From Niallia sp. FSL W8-0635 (GTDB lineage Bacteria > Bacillota > Bacilli > Bacillales > Cytobacillaceae), in assembly GCF_038007965.1 (NCBI RefSeq), contig NZ_JBBOYD010000001.1, positions 2,086,501 to 2,150,500 of the forward strand: a stretch of DNA of 64,000 bases, written 5' to 3'. Both the position numbers and the translations under genes were made by a program. The notes below the pieces were generated by a model that saw only the letters and a list, made by a program, of their open reading frames with translations, was not told the DNA's origin and ran no database searches. Shown here piece by piece: positions 42,463-50,570 of this stretch; positions within the stretch are counted from its first letter, which is position 1, and each line of letters opens with the position of its first letter.

Positions 42463-43934
42463 AGTGGACGAATGAAGCAAGGTATCAACCATATGAGAAA
42501 TGGGGGAATGATTACCTAAGAAAATTGGAATCAAAGGTGAAAGAAGCCAAGTGGCGTCTTGATTTTCATATCCAACCTAAGACGGGATTACTGAACGATC
42601 CAAATGGATTTACATTTTTTAATAACCAATGGCATCTATTTTATCAGTTTTTTCCTTTTGGTCCAGTTCATGGTCTTAAATCTTGGTACCATATAGTCTC
42701 AGATGACTTAATACATTGGCATCCTGAGGGTATCGCAATCAAGCCGGATACGTATTACGATTCCCATGGTGTTTATTCAGGGTCCGCATTACCGATAGGA
42801 GATAAGTTGTTTCTTGCATATACTGGAAATATGAGAGATGAAACTTGGCAGCGGGGATCCTATCAAATGGGAGCTTGGATGGATCAGGAAAGTAACATAA
42901 CGAAAATAGAAAAACCACTCATTAATCAAATACCTAAGGGAATAACAGAACATTTCCGTGATCCCCAGGTTATCAAGTATAACAAACACTATTTGATGTT
43001 CATTGGTGCTCAAACTACAAATAAACAAGGAGAAGTTTTGGTATATCAGAGTGATAATTTACTAGATTGGAAAATAAATGGATCGCTAGATTTTAACCAG
43101 GAATCAATGGGCTATATGATTGAATGTCCTAATATGGTATTTTTTGATAAACAACCAGTATTAATTTTTTGTCCACAAGGATTAGATAAAAAGGTTACCG
43201 ACTACCAAAATATTTATCCGAATTTTTATATTGTCGGGGAAAATTATGACCATGAAAGATGCAAAATCAATCATGTGCAAGATTTAATGCTTCTAGATGA
43301 GGGATTTGATCTTTATGCAACTCAGGCATTTACTGCTCCAGACGGTCGTTGTTTAAGTATTGGTTGGATTGGTCTACCAGAAATGGAATATCCAACTTTT
43401 AAGGATGGGTGGGCACATTGTTTAAGTTTGGTAAAGGAATTAAAGTTGATTAACGGAGAACTATATCAAAATCCAGTTACTGAAATGAAAGCTTTGCGAA
43501 AAGAGAATAAGAAAGTTGTCATTAATGACAAAGTGATTACTTTGGAAGGAACTGAGAATTCCTACGAGTTGCAAATTAGAGTGCCTAGTAACAGTATAGG
43601 ACATATGGAATTTTACGCAAATAAAAAACGAGATCATTTTCTTTGTTTAGAATTTGATACTGGAAAAGGAAAACTCACATTAGACCGTTCTCGAACGTTC
43701 AATCCCATTAATCTGGAATATGGGATTGAAAGAACGATTGAACTAAAGAAAAACGAAGAATTATATTTAACGATTTTTGTTGATCAATCAGTTTGTGAAA
43801 TCTTCATTAACAATGGGCAAAAGGTAATGACCACTACCTATTATCCGGAACAAGATCAAAATAATGTTTATTTGGAAGGGGATAAACATTATTTGGTAGA
43901 ATATTATCCTTTAAGAAAAACAACTGAACAATGA
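42459..43934 (+). CDS. scrB: Sucrose-6-phosphate hydrolase (GH32)
   Basis: A 491-residue glycoside hydrolase family 32 enzyme. The nucleophile Asp lies in GLLNDPNGF (about residue 50), FRDPQVIKYNKHYLM has the transition-state Asp, and the acid/base Glu lies in MIECPNMVFF. The C-terminal beta-sandwich begins near residue 345 and includes the IFVDQSVCEIFINNGQ motif. It cleaves sucrose-6-phosphate from the PTS into glucose-6-phosphate and fructose. It starts within the end of the PTS gene and is the last gene of the cassette. Confidence 0.93.
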   Translation: MKWTNEARYQPYEKWGNDYLRKLESKVKEAKWRLDFHIQPKTGLLNDPNGFTFFNNQWHLFYQFFPFGPVHGLKSWYHIVSDDLIHWHPEGIAIKPDTYYDSHGVYSGSALPIGDKLFLAYTGNMRDETWQRGSYQMGAWMDQESNITKIEKPLINQIPKGITEHFRDPQVIKYNKHYLMFIGAQTTNKQGEVLVYQSDNLLDWKINGSLDFNQESMGYMIECPNMVFFDKQPVLIFCPQGLDKKVTDYQNIYPNFYIVGENYDHERCKINHVQDLMLLDEGFDLYATQAFTAPDGRCLSIGWIGLPEMEYPTFKDGWAHCLSLVKELKLINGELYQNPVTEMKALRKENKKVVINDKVITLEGTENSYELQIRVPSNSIGHMEFYANKKRDHFLCLEFDTGKGKLTLDRSRTFNPINLEYGIERTIELKKNEELYLTIFVDQSVCEIFINNGQKVMTTTYYPEQDQNNVYLEGDKHYLVEYYPLRKTTEQ

Positions 43935-44049
43935 ATAGAATATACTTAATCTACTTTCGCTCAATGAGCGCCTTATATTAGTTCCTAATACTGAATCTCT
44001 GTGTTTCATTAAAATAAAGATGAGAGAATATAAAGTAAAATAGAAATAA

Positions 44050-44105
44050 AAAAAGAGCGTAACAAATTTTCCCGAAAGGTAGGATATCTGCTTTTCGGGT
44101 TTTTA
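44050..44105 (+). repeat. Right copy of the direct repeat flanking the sucrose cassette
   Basis: AAAAAGAGCGTAACAAATTT, then the hairpin CCCGAAAGGTAGGATATCTG-CTTTTCGGG and a T-run. It matches the left copy (37600-37654) at most positions, including AGA-GCR-TAA, the last codons and stop of the TVP38 gene. It also works as the terminator of the sucrose operon. Confidence 0.8.
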
Positions 44106-44181
44106 AATGGTAAAAATTATGAAACTATTTCAGAGGAAGGTTCGTATACAAACTATAAGCATAAAGAGGGAGGAGTTAACT

Positions 44182-44418
44182 ATGTTAGGATTCATTATTA
44201 TCGTATTTGTAGCAATCTTCATGATAAATATTTTTAGTGCATCATCAAAAGGAAAGACAAATAACATAAGTCATCATCATAACAGCTATCATTCTCCACC
44301 ATTTTCAGGAACACCAACAGATGGCCCAAATGCATCTTTCTTTGATGGAGGGAATGATTATGGAGGTTCTTCTTTTGATAGTGGGGGAGATTGCGGAGGC
44401 AGTGGAGGAGGAGAATAA
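44182..44418 (+). CDS. Single-TM glycine-rich small protein
   Basis: A 78-residue protein. An N-terminal membrane segment (MLGFIIIVFVAIFMINIF) is followed by a His/Ser stretch (HHHNSYHS) and a Gly/Ser-rich tail (FDSGGDCGGSGGGE) like the tails of TPM-domain and some secretion-linked proteins. No function is known. The start at 44182 is set by GGGAGGAG seven bases upstream; the frame open from 44107 has no site. Confidence 0.65.
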   Translation: MLGFIIIVFVAIFMINIFSASSKGKTNNISHHHNSYHSPPFSGTPTDGPNASFFDGGNDYGGSSFDSGGDCGGSGGGE

Positions 44419-44497
44419 AAATATCTCCAAAATTTTCTTTTTATAAAGAAAAATCGAAACTTTTCTGCAATAACAATCGTCCAATAGTTAAAGAGGA

Positions 44498-44965
44498 ATG
44501 AAAGGGGATAAAACTGTTCGCATGTTTATGGTGGTAACAATAATTGCATTTATTTTTGTTTGTATTTGGGTACTAATGGATACGATTTACTTTTCCAAGC
44601 CACCAAAACCTGAGGTATTATGGAAAGATAACAGAATTCCGACAACAATTGGCTCAAATTGCTGGCAAGGTTCAATGAAAGGATCCTGTGTCGATTATGT
44701 CTATGCATCTCCTTGGGATATGGGGTTAAGAAATGGTTCTGTTACTGTGGAACCGAATACAATGATTACGATTGATTTTAATAAAAGACCATTAGAGGGA
44801 TCATTACAGGTTGCGGAAGTTTTTGAAGATGGGGAAGAAGAATTTATTGAGGTAGACAGAAACCAAATGACTGTTCCAGCCAAAAAAGGAGTATATGTAT
44901 ATATGATCTATGCCCAATGGGATCAAGGAAATCCAAATTATACGTTCTCTATTAAAGTCGAATAG
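44498..44965 (+). CDS. Membrane-anchored protein of unknown function
   Basis: A 155-residue protein. The N-terminal membrane segment (residues about 9-30, FMVVTIIAFIFVCIWVLM) anchors an outside beta-rich domain (VYASPWDMGLRNGSVTVEPN ... GVYVYMIYAQWDQGNPNYTF) with two Cys (SNCWQ and GSCVDY) that could form a disulphide. The pattern occurs in other Bacillus proteins of unknown role. The start is uncertain: AGAGGA is close to ATG 44498, while ATG 44522 is also possible. A hairpin (TTGTCTA / TAGACAG) follows the stop. Confidence 0.7.
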   Translation: MKGDKTVRMFMVVTIIAFIFVCIWVLMDTIYFSKPPKPEVLWKDNRIPTTIGSNCWQGSMKGSCVDYVYASPWDMGLRNGSVTVEPNTMITIDFNKRPLEGSLQVAEVFEDGEEEFIEVDRNQMTVPAKKGVYVYMIYAQWDQGNPNYTFSIKVE

Positions 44966-45057
44966 GTTGTCTAAACCCAGATTCTAGCGGGATAGACAGC
45001 CTATTTTACCGTGATAAATGCATACATAATTATTTTATAAACAAGGAAGGGAAAGGA

Positions 45058-45270
45058 ATGAAAAATTATCCGATTTTTAATTTATTGGTTGCGCTAGTTT
45101 TCCTATTATTATTATTTGTTAGTATGAAGATATTAGACAATTATTTATCTGCTCTTATCATTTTTGGCACTTTTTTCTGTATTTATCTAGGAAGGTCTAT
45201 TTTCTATTTAATCCGTCATTTTGACAATCAGAAAACAAATCGCATACCTGTCAATAGAAAGCATAAATGA
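45058..45270 (+). CDS. Two-TM small membrane protein
   Basis: A 70-residue protein with two membrane segments (FNLLVALVFLLLLFVSMKIL and LSALIIFGTFFCIYLGRSIF), a short loop and a basic tail (KTNRIPVNRKHK). No family is recognised. RBS AAGGAAGGGAAAGG is strong. It lies between the 155-aa protein and an AraC regulator on the same strand, with no terminator before the latter. Confidence 0.65.
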   Translation: MKNYPIFNLLVALVFLLLLFVSMKILDNYLSALIIFGTFFCIYLGRSIFYLIRHFDNQKTNRIPVNRKHK

Positions 45271-45322
45271 ACCGGAAAATGATAATTTATTCCTATAAAC
45301 TAGTATTAAGGATGTGAGATAT

Positions 45323-46180
45323 GTGACATGGTTGGAAGGATTACAAAAAGCATTGAACTTTATAGAGGAAAACTTAGAAGAAAAGCTGGAAATAGAAGAG
45401 ATTGCGCGTGTTGCGAATGTTTCTACTTTTCACTTTCAACGCACATTCGCCATCCTTACTGAAATACCTGTAGGGGAGTATATTAGAAGAAGAAGGCTGT
45501 CAATAGCTGGGCAAAGCTTGCTTCACTCAAGGGAAAAGATTATTGATATTGCTTTTAAATATGGATATGAAACACCAGAAGCTTTTACAAAGGCATATCG
45601 CAAACAACATGGGGTTACACCGAGTGAAACGAGAAAAGGAATAGGCTGTCTGAAAATATATAACCCACTCGTCATTCAAGTACAGCTGAAAGGGGCAGAA
45701 CCAATGAAGGTAAAAGTAGTAGAGAAAGAGGCATTTACTATTGCCGGTATGAAAAAATCTTATTCTTTTCAAGAAGATGAAAATCTTCGCGAAATCCCTA
45801 AGCTCTGGGAAGAGGTAAATAAGAATGGAACAGTGAACGAGCTTTTGATGTTATCAGTAGGTGAAGTGTCAGGCGTACTTGGTGTTTGTGTGGACCAATC
45901 AGAACAAGCAGACAAGGATATGGATTACTGGGTAGCAGTTGCAACAGAGGAAAAGTCAGCAAAATATGACCAGCTTATCATTCCAGCATCCAAATGGGCA
46001 GTTTTTGAAGTACATGGACCAATGCCACATAGTATGCAAAAGGTTTGGAAACAGATTTATTCGGAATGGATGCCGACCAGTACTTATCAACAAGCAGGCT
46101 ATATCTCCTTTGAACGATACACAGACGATGATCCATCAAGCGACAATTGCTACTCCGAAATTTGGATACCAGTTAAATAA
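45323..46180 (+). CDS. AraC family regulator with GyrI-like effector domain
   Basis: A 285-residue regulator. The N-terminal AraC HTH pair (residues 8-105) includes EEIARVANVSTFHFQRTFAI and IAFKYGYETPEAFTKAYRKQ. The C-terminal GyrI/SOUL-type effector domain (about 120-285) includes AFTIAGMKKSYSFQE and ends YSEIWIPVK, as in B. subtilis AraC-type drug sensors (for example YdfP/BmrR-like). It should be an activator responding to a lipophilic ligand. GTG at 45323 is preferred by AAGGATG; an earlier GTG at 45314 overlaps. A strong terminator follows. Confidence 0.88.
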   Translation: MTWLEGLQKALNFIEENLEEKLEIEEIARVANVSTFHFQRTFAILTEIPVGEYIRRRRLSIAGQSLLHSREKIIDIAFKYGYETPEAFTKAYRKQHGVTPSETRKGIGCLKIYNPLVIQVQLKGAEPMKVKVVEKEAFTIAGMKKSYSFQEDENLREIPKLWEEVNKNGTVNELLMLSVGEVSGVLGVCVDQSEQADKDMDYWVAVATEEKSAKYDQLIIPASKWAVFEVHGPMPHSMQKVWKQIYSEWMPTSTYQQAGYISFERYTDDDPSSDNCYSEIWIPVK

Positions 46181-46183
46181 TAG

Positions 46184-46242
46184 AAAACCGATGGAATGAC
46201 AATGCTAGGTGAGCATAAAGTCAGATTCCATCGGTTTTTTTT
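46184..46242 (+). terminator. Terminator of the AraC regulator gene
   Basis: AAAACCGATGGAAT pairs with ATTCCATCGGTTTT with a 26-base loop, followed by TTTT. The array starts just after it. Confidence 0.85.
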
Positions 46243-46283
46243 ATTGGATGAACGGATTTTTTGGTGGGAGGGAAGAGGCGATT

Positions 46284-46790
46284 GGCGTTTAGATGGGGGA
46301 TGAAAACTATTTCTCAGAGAAGGAGAGGAAAAAGTGGCGTTTAGATGGGGGATGAAAACCATTTTTATAGAGAAAGCTAGGGAAAGTGGCGTTCATAAGG
46401 GGGATGAAAACCATTTTTCAGAGAAAGCTAGGAAAAAGTGGCGTTCAAAAGAGTGATGAAAATCATTTTTCAGAGGAAGTAAGGAAAAGTGGCGTTCATA
46501 AGAGGAGTGAAAACTATATTTCAGTGAAAGCAAGGAAAAAGTGCCGTTCATAAGAGGGATGAAAACCATTTTTCAGAGGAAGTAAGGAAAAGTAGCGTTC
46601 ATAAGCGGAATGAAAACCATTTTTCAGAGAAAGCTAGGAAAAAGTGGCGTTCATAAGCAAAATGAACCCCATTTGCCAGTAAAACCAAGTGGAAAAAAGC
46701 TTTCATAAGAGGCATGACTCCCGTTTTTTTGAAAAAAAGCAACGTCCATAACTAAAACGAATCCCCATTCTTCAGAGAATAATAGAATAA
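46284..46790. repeat. Degenerate 52-bp tandem repeat array, 9-10 copies
   Basis: The unit starts GGCGTTCATAAG, has GATGAAAACCATTTTTCAGA in the middle and ends in AAAGCTAGGAAAAAGT. Copies begin near 46284, 46336, 46388, 46440, 46491, 46543, 46594, 46646 and 46698, with a shortened one near 46741. Spacings are 51 or 52 bp. Copies differ at several places and degrade toward the right end. No reading frame spans the array, and 52 is not a multiple of three, so it is noncoding. Confidence 0.9.
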
Positions 46791-46820
46791 TCCTCTCACA
46801 CTCTCATTCTATCAAAAAAT

Positions 46821-46836
46821 TTAAGAAAAAATTAAG
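46821..46836 (+). promoter_or_regulatory. TTAAG-N6-TTAAG element upstream of the 132-aa membrane protein
   Basis: TTAAG at 46821 and 46832, an 11-bp period, 40-55 bases before the ATG. The same arrangement with matching AAAA in the gap stands before the response regulator gene (25691-25706). It suggests control by that regulator or a close relative. Confidence 0.45.
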
Positions 46837-46876
46837 CCAACTCTAGCATAATAAAGCTACATTACAGATAGGAGAG

Positions 46877-47275
46877 ATGAAAGTGAAGAAAATTCAACAT
46901 TGGATAGGTATTATTGCGATGTTATTCTTATTGGTTCAATCAACAATTGGGGTTGTAGCATATGTAAATAGGGAAGAGCCTTCCGAGAGAATGGGGATGA
47001 TGGGACAACCTCCGACGGATGCAACTGCCTCAGCAAATACAAACACAAATTCAGATACGAATACCAATACAACCGAAAATAATGGTTTTTCAATGGATAA
47101 TCAAAATGGCATGGCGCCGTTTAATGGAATGGAAGGAAGAGGCGATGCGCCGATGGGGAACAATGGAAGTACTGCAAGTTTAGTAGGCTACATTGCTGGT
47201 ATGATTCTTTCACTTGGTGGATTAGTAGTAACCTTCTTAAGCTGGCGAAAAAACAAACAAATCATTGCAGAATAA
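46877..47275 (+). CDS. Two-TM protein with Asn/Thr-rich outside loop
   Basis: A 132-residue membrane protein. TM1 (WIGIIAMLFLLVQSTIGVVAYV) and TM2 (VGYIAGMILSLGGLVVTFL) flank an outside loop of about 70 residues made mostly of Asn, Thr, Gly and Met (TNTNSDTNTNTTENN; MAPFNGMEGRGDAPM). No family is recognised. RBS AGGAGA. The upstream TTAAG element links it to a response regulator of the 25.8 kb type. The low-complexity loop suggests a cell-surface protein. Confidence 0.7.
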   Translation: MKVKKIQHWIGIIAMLFLLVQSTIGVVAYVNREEPSERMGMMGQPPTDATASANTNTNSDTNTNTTENNGFSMDNQNGMAPFNGMEGRGDAPMGNNGSTASLVGYIAGMILSLGGLVVTFLSWRKNKQIIAE

Positions 47276-47294
47276 TAGCAGCAAGTAGAAAAAA

Positions 47295-47330
47295 GCAGCA
47301 ACCAGATTCTATTCTAGTTGTTGCCTTTTT
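47295..47330. terminator. Bidirectional terminator
   Basis: GCAGCAACCAG / CTAGTTGTTGC hairpin with T-runs on both sides, shared by the 132-aa gene (plus) and the Gly-rich protein gene (minus). Confidence 0.75.
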
Positions 47331-47337
47331 CATTTGG

Positions 47338-47631
47338 TCAATAAAATGGGTAATTTCCGTAAGTAGAATAAGCTGGATTATAGCCATATGGTTGGGCGTA
47401 AGATGGGAAAGTTTGACCATAATTCCAATGCTGTTGATGCGTAGTAGGAACATGATGGAAAGGAGTAATAATCAGAGGGTTACCTGCAGTAAAGCCAGCT
47501 GCTGGTGTAACTGCGCCAAGAGGAATAGCTCCAACTCCTACTGCGCCATGACCTACGCCTGCAAAACCACCAGCTCCAACAGGTCCAACAGAACCTATAT
47601 GTCCACCGAAAGCTCTATTTTGCGAATTCAT
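47338..47631 (-). CDS. Gly/Ala/Tyr-rich protein, possible spore coat protein
   Basis: A 97-residue low-complexity protein: a Gly/Val/Ala-rich half (VGPVGAGGFAGVGHGAVGVG), then a half rich in His, Tyr, Pro and Gln (YAQPYGYNPAYSTYGNYPFY). It has no membrane segment or signal peptide. Composition is like that of Bacillus spore coat and crust proteins. A CATATAGTA box (47652-47660, minus) fits the sigma-K -10 consensus CATANNNTA, but the -35 is poor and the spacing to the ATG is short. RBS GGAGGGAGGTG sets the start at 47631. Confidence 0.6.
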   Translation of the reverse strand: MNSQNRAFGGHIGSVGPVGAGGFAGVGHGAVGVGAIPLGAVTPAAGFTAGNPLIITPFHHVPTTHQQHWNYGQTFPSYAQPYGYNPAYSTYGNYPFY

Positions 47632-47711
47632 TATTGTTTCACCTCCCTCCATACTATATGTAAATGGAAAAGATTGGCGCTTGCCTCTTTTTTTATAAAA
47701 TAAAAAAAGTG

Positions 47712-47741
47712 TTGGATTCTTCCGAAAAGTGTGTGTATAAT
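47712..47741 (+). promoter_or_regulatory. argS promoter
   Basis: TTGGAT (47712-47717), 18-base spacer, TATAAT (47736-47741), just upstream of the T-box leader. Confidence 0.65.
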
Positions 47742-47747
47742 AAGAAA

Positions 47748-47992
47748 AAATATGGAAATTCGTTGAAAAAGAGAGTAGCTAATTGGAAAGCGATAGCGAA
47801 TTAGGGACGGTGGAAGCCTAATGTGGAACAATTAGTGAAACGCACTTTGGAGATATCATTCTGAATGAAAGTAGGAATGATCGGTTACAGGCCGTTACCT
47901 GTTTAAAGTGGTTATGCAAATAACAATTAGAGTGGTACCGCGGGAATTTGAGCTCTCGCCTCTTCGTTTGGAAGAGGTGGGGGCTTTTTTAT
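47748..47992 (+). promoter_or_regulatory. T-box riboswitch, arginine type, upstream of argS
   Basis: The leader has the stem I elements, the T-box AGAGTGGTACCGCGG (47929-47943), and a terminator stem GCTCTCGCCTCTTC / GAAGAGGTGGGGGC with a T-run. The specifier triplet GTGAAA-CGC-ACTTTGGAG gives CGC at 47841-47843, an arginine codon. Alignment with the lysine T-box at 4.7 kb fixes its position. Read-through requires uncharged tRNA-Arg. Confidence 0.93.
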
Positions 47993-48015
47993 TTTTTCAT
48001 AAAAGGAGAATATAG

Positions 48016-49692
48016 ATGAACATCCAATCTGAAATAGCAACTGTATTAGAAGCAAACTTGGATTTACCAAAGGAAACGATTGAACAGCTGTTAGAAAAAC
48101 CGAAATATGCGCATTTGGGAGATTTGGCTTTTCCATGCTTTACACTCGCGAAATCAATGCGGAAAGCACCACAGCTTATTGCTGCGGAGATTGCGGAAAA
48201 AATAGAGTCCCCACTTATTGATCATGTGGAAGTAGTAAGTGGCTATATCAATATTTTCTTCCATCAGCCATTAGTTGCCGCTAAAGTAATGGAGGAAATT
48301 CTTGATCAAAATGAGCATTATGGAGATTTTCCACAAGATAAAGGGGTAATGACAATTGATTTGTCTTCTCCTAATATTGCAAAGCCTTTTTCAATGGGGC
48401 ATTTACGTTCGACAGTTATTGGGAATGCACTTGGCCTTATTGCGGAGAAAAATGGCTATACCCCCATTCGCATTAATCATCTTGGGGATTGGGGGACACA
48501 GTTTGGTAAATTAATTGTTGCCTATAAACGGTGGGGAAAAGAAGAGGAAGTTAGAAAAAATCCTATCAAAGAATTATTAAAGCTATATGTCCTATTCCAT
48601 GAGAAAGCAGAAGAAGATCCACTCTTAAATGAGGAAGGGAGAAAATGGTTTAATTATCTGGAACAGGGAAATGAAGAAGCTACTGAACTTTGGAAATGGT
48701 TTCGAAAGGAATCTTTAGAAGAGTTTAATAAAATCTACCAGCTCTTAGGAATTTCATTTGATTCAAATAATGGCGAAGCGTTTTTCAATGATAAAATGGA
48801 AGCAGTTGTTGACTTATTAAAGGAGAAAAAGCTTTTAGTAGAATCACAAGGAGCACAGGTGGTAGAGCTTGAAGACTTCCCACCATGCTTAATCAAAAAA
48901 AGCGACGGAGCAACGCTATATGCTACACGGGATTTAGCCGCTGCAATCTATCGTCAGGAAAACTACCGTTTTGTTAAAAGCTTATATGTGGTAGGCAATG
49001 AACAAATGCTTCATTTTAAACAGCTCTTTCAAGTATTGGAAAAAATGGGCTATGATTGGGCGAAAGGAATGGCGCATATTCCATTTGGCATGATGCTGAA
49101 AGACGGCAAGAAGATGTCTACAAGAAAAGGAAAAGTTGTTTTATTAGAAGAGGTACTTCAAGCAGCAATCGAATTGGCAGAGAAAAATATCGAAGAAAAA
49201 AATCCCTTACTTGAAATGAAAGAAGAAGTAGCAAAGCAAGTAGGAACTGGGGCAATCATTTTTCATGATTTAAAGCACTATCGTTTAACGGACATAGAAT
49301 TTTCCTTAGAGGATATGCTTAAGTTTGAAGGAGAAACAGGGCCCTATATCCAATATACACATGCAAGAGCTTGCTCCCTATTACGGAAAGGACGATTTTC
49401 CCATCCAGCTACCATTGCTGACTTGCAGTGGGATGATGTCAGTTTTCCAATTGTGAAGATATTAATGGACTTTCCGATAAGTGTGGAAAAGGCCATCGAG
49501 CATTATGATCCTTCTGAAATCGCCAAGTATGTTATCGACTTAGCGAAAGCATTTAATAAATATTACGCCAATGTTCAAATCTTAGAAGAGAATGACGAGA
49601 AAGAAGCGAGACTTTCATTGGTATATGCTGTTACCCTTGTCTTAAAAGAAGGATTAAGATTGCTAGGCATTTCTGCTCCTGAAGCAATGTAG
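48016..49692 (+). CDS. argS: Arginyl-tRNA synthetase
   Basis: A 558-residue class I enzyme that charges tRNA-Arg. An N-terminal Add-1 domain (residues 1-90) is followed by the Rossmann catalytic domain with SPNIAKPFSMGHLRSTVIGN (HIGH-type signature, here GHL), KMSTRKGKVVLLEE (KMSKS-type) and the C-terminal helical anticodon-binding domain from about residue 435. Usual length 550-590. RBS AAAAGGAG. The gene is alone after its T-box. Bacillus often has argS elsewhere too, so this could be a second copy. Confidence 0.95.
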   Translation: MNIQSEIATVLEANLDLPKETIEQLLEKPKYAHLGDLAFPCFTLAKSMRKAPQLIAAEIAEKIESPLIDHVEVVSGYINIFFHQPLVAAKVMEEILDQNEHYGDFPQDKGVMTIDLSSPNIAKPFSMGHLRSTVIGNALGLIAEKNGYTPIRINHLGDWGTQFGKLIVAYKRWGKEEEVRKNPIKELLKLYVLFHEKAEEDPLLNEEGRKWFNYLEQGNEEATELWKWFRKESLEEFNKIYQLLGISFDSNNGEAFFNDKMEAVVDLLKEKKLLVESQGAQVVELEDFPPCLIKKSDGATLYATRDLAAAIYRQENYRFVKSLYVVGNEQMLHFKQLFQVLEKMGYDWAKGMAHIPFGMMLKDGKKMSTRKGKVVLLEEVLQAAIELAEKNIEEKNPLLEMKEEVAKQVGTGAIIFHDLKHYRLTDIEFSLEDMLKFEGETGPYIQYTHARACSLLRKGRFSHPATIADLQWDDVSFPIVKILMDFPISVEKAIEHYDPSEIAKYVIDLAKAFNKYYANVQILEENDEKEARLSLVYAVTLVLKEGLRLLGISAPEAM

Positions 49693-49796
49693 CAGATTAA
49701 AGAATAATCCTTTTGGCTAAAATAGGATATAGTTCGTTAAAAATACATTTGTCATAAAACGTTCACAGAATAGACACAAACAAAGCTGTTTTTTCT

Positions 49797-49866
49797 TTGA
49801 ATGAGGTTCCCCGATTTGTTATGATGAAGGAGGTTAACACATGAGTGATAGTGTTAACCTCTCTTT
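49797..49866 (+). promoter_or_regulatory. ycnI promoter and leader hairpin
   Basis: TTGAAT (49797-49802), 17-base spacer, TATGAT (49820-49825), then a perfect stem AGGTTAACAC / GTGTTAACCT (49831-49860) followed by CTCTTTAT. The hairpin lies in the probable 5' leader of ycnI, so it may attenuate transcription or be an operator. Confidence 0.55.
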
Positions 49867-49901
49867 ATGAAATCAGTAAAAAAAGTAAAGGAGACTTAAA
49901 A

Positions 49902-50570
49902 ATGATACATAACAAGAAATTATTATCTGTACTAGTTGCATTTGCTGCAGTCTTTTTCCTTGCATTACCAGTTAGTGCCCATGTGACAGTGAATCCTTCT
50001 CAATCGACAACAGAGGCTTGGGAAACGTATCAAGTAAGAATACCGGTTGAAAAAAATGTTGATACGACAAAGGTATCAATTAAAATTCCAGAAAACGTGG
50101 AATTCAAAATGTACGAGCCAGTTGATGGCTGGAAGACCACTACTACAACGGATGATAAGGATAAAGTTGTAACGGTAACTTGGGAAGCGGAATCTGACGA
50201 AAAAGCAATTAAAGCTGGTCAATATCGCGATTTCACCTTTAGAGCCCAAAATCCGAAAGAGCCTGGCGACATCGCATGGGATGCATTCCAATACTATGCA
50301 GATGGCAGTATTGTGGAATGGACAGGGGATAGTGATGCGGAACTACCTCATTCCATAACAAGTATTGCTCAATCCAATGCAACGGTAGATAGTCATGGAC
50401 ATAGCCACGGAACGGATGAAGCAACAGATAACACTGCAGATGATCATCATGCTACCGACGAAGATACTGAGCATTCACATGAAGGTACATACATAAATAC
50501 GATTCTTTCTATTATCGCGATTGTTTTATCAGTTGTTGCGATTGTATTGACTTTTATTAGAAAAAAATAA
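49902..50570 (+). CDS. ycnI: YcnI/DUF1775 exported protein, likely copper-linked
   Basis: A 222-residue membrane-anchored exported protein. Signal peptide LLSVLVAFAAVFFLALPVSA is followed by mature AHVTVNPSQS, which starts with the copper-binding His of YcnI. The DUF1775 domain (about 25-150) has the typical DIAWDAFQYYADGSIVEW end. A His/Asp-rich linker (DSHGHSHGTDEATDN) follows, then a C-terminal membrane segment. In B. subtilis ycnI is with the copper importer ycnJ; here the gene is alone. The start at 49902 has AAAGGAG upstream. Confidence 0.88.
   Translation: MIHNKKLLSVLVAFAAVFFLALPVSAHVTVNPSQSTTEAWETYQVRIPVEKNVDTTKVSIKIPENVEFKMYEPVDGWKTTTTTDDKDKVVTVTWEAESDEKAIKAGQYRDFTFRAQNPKEPGDIAWDAFQYYADGSIVEWTGDSDAELPHSITSIAQSNATVDSHGHSHGTDEATDNTADDHHATDEDTEHSHEGTYINTILSIIAIVLSVVAIVLTFIRKK

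Noticed and set aside
46284..46790. Tandem units as a CRISPR array
   Set aside because: No unique spacers lie between copies, units are 52 bp end to end and diverge from each other, and no cas gene is near.
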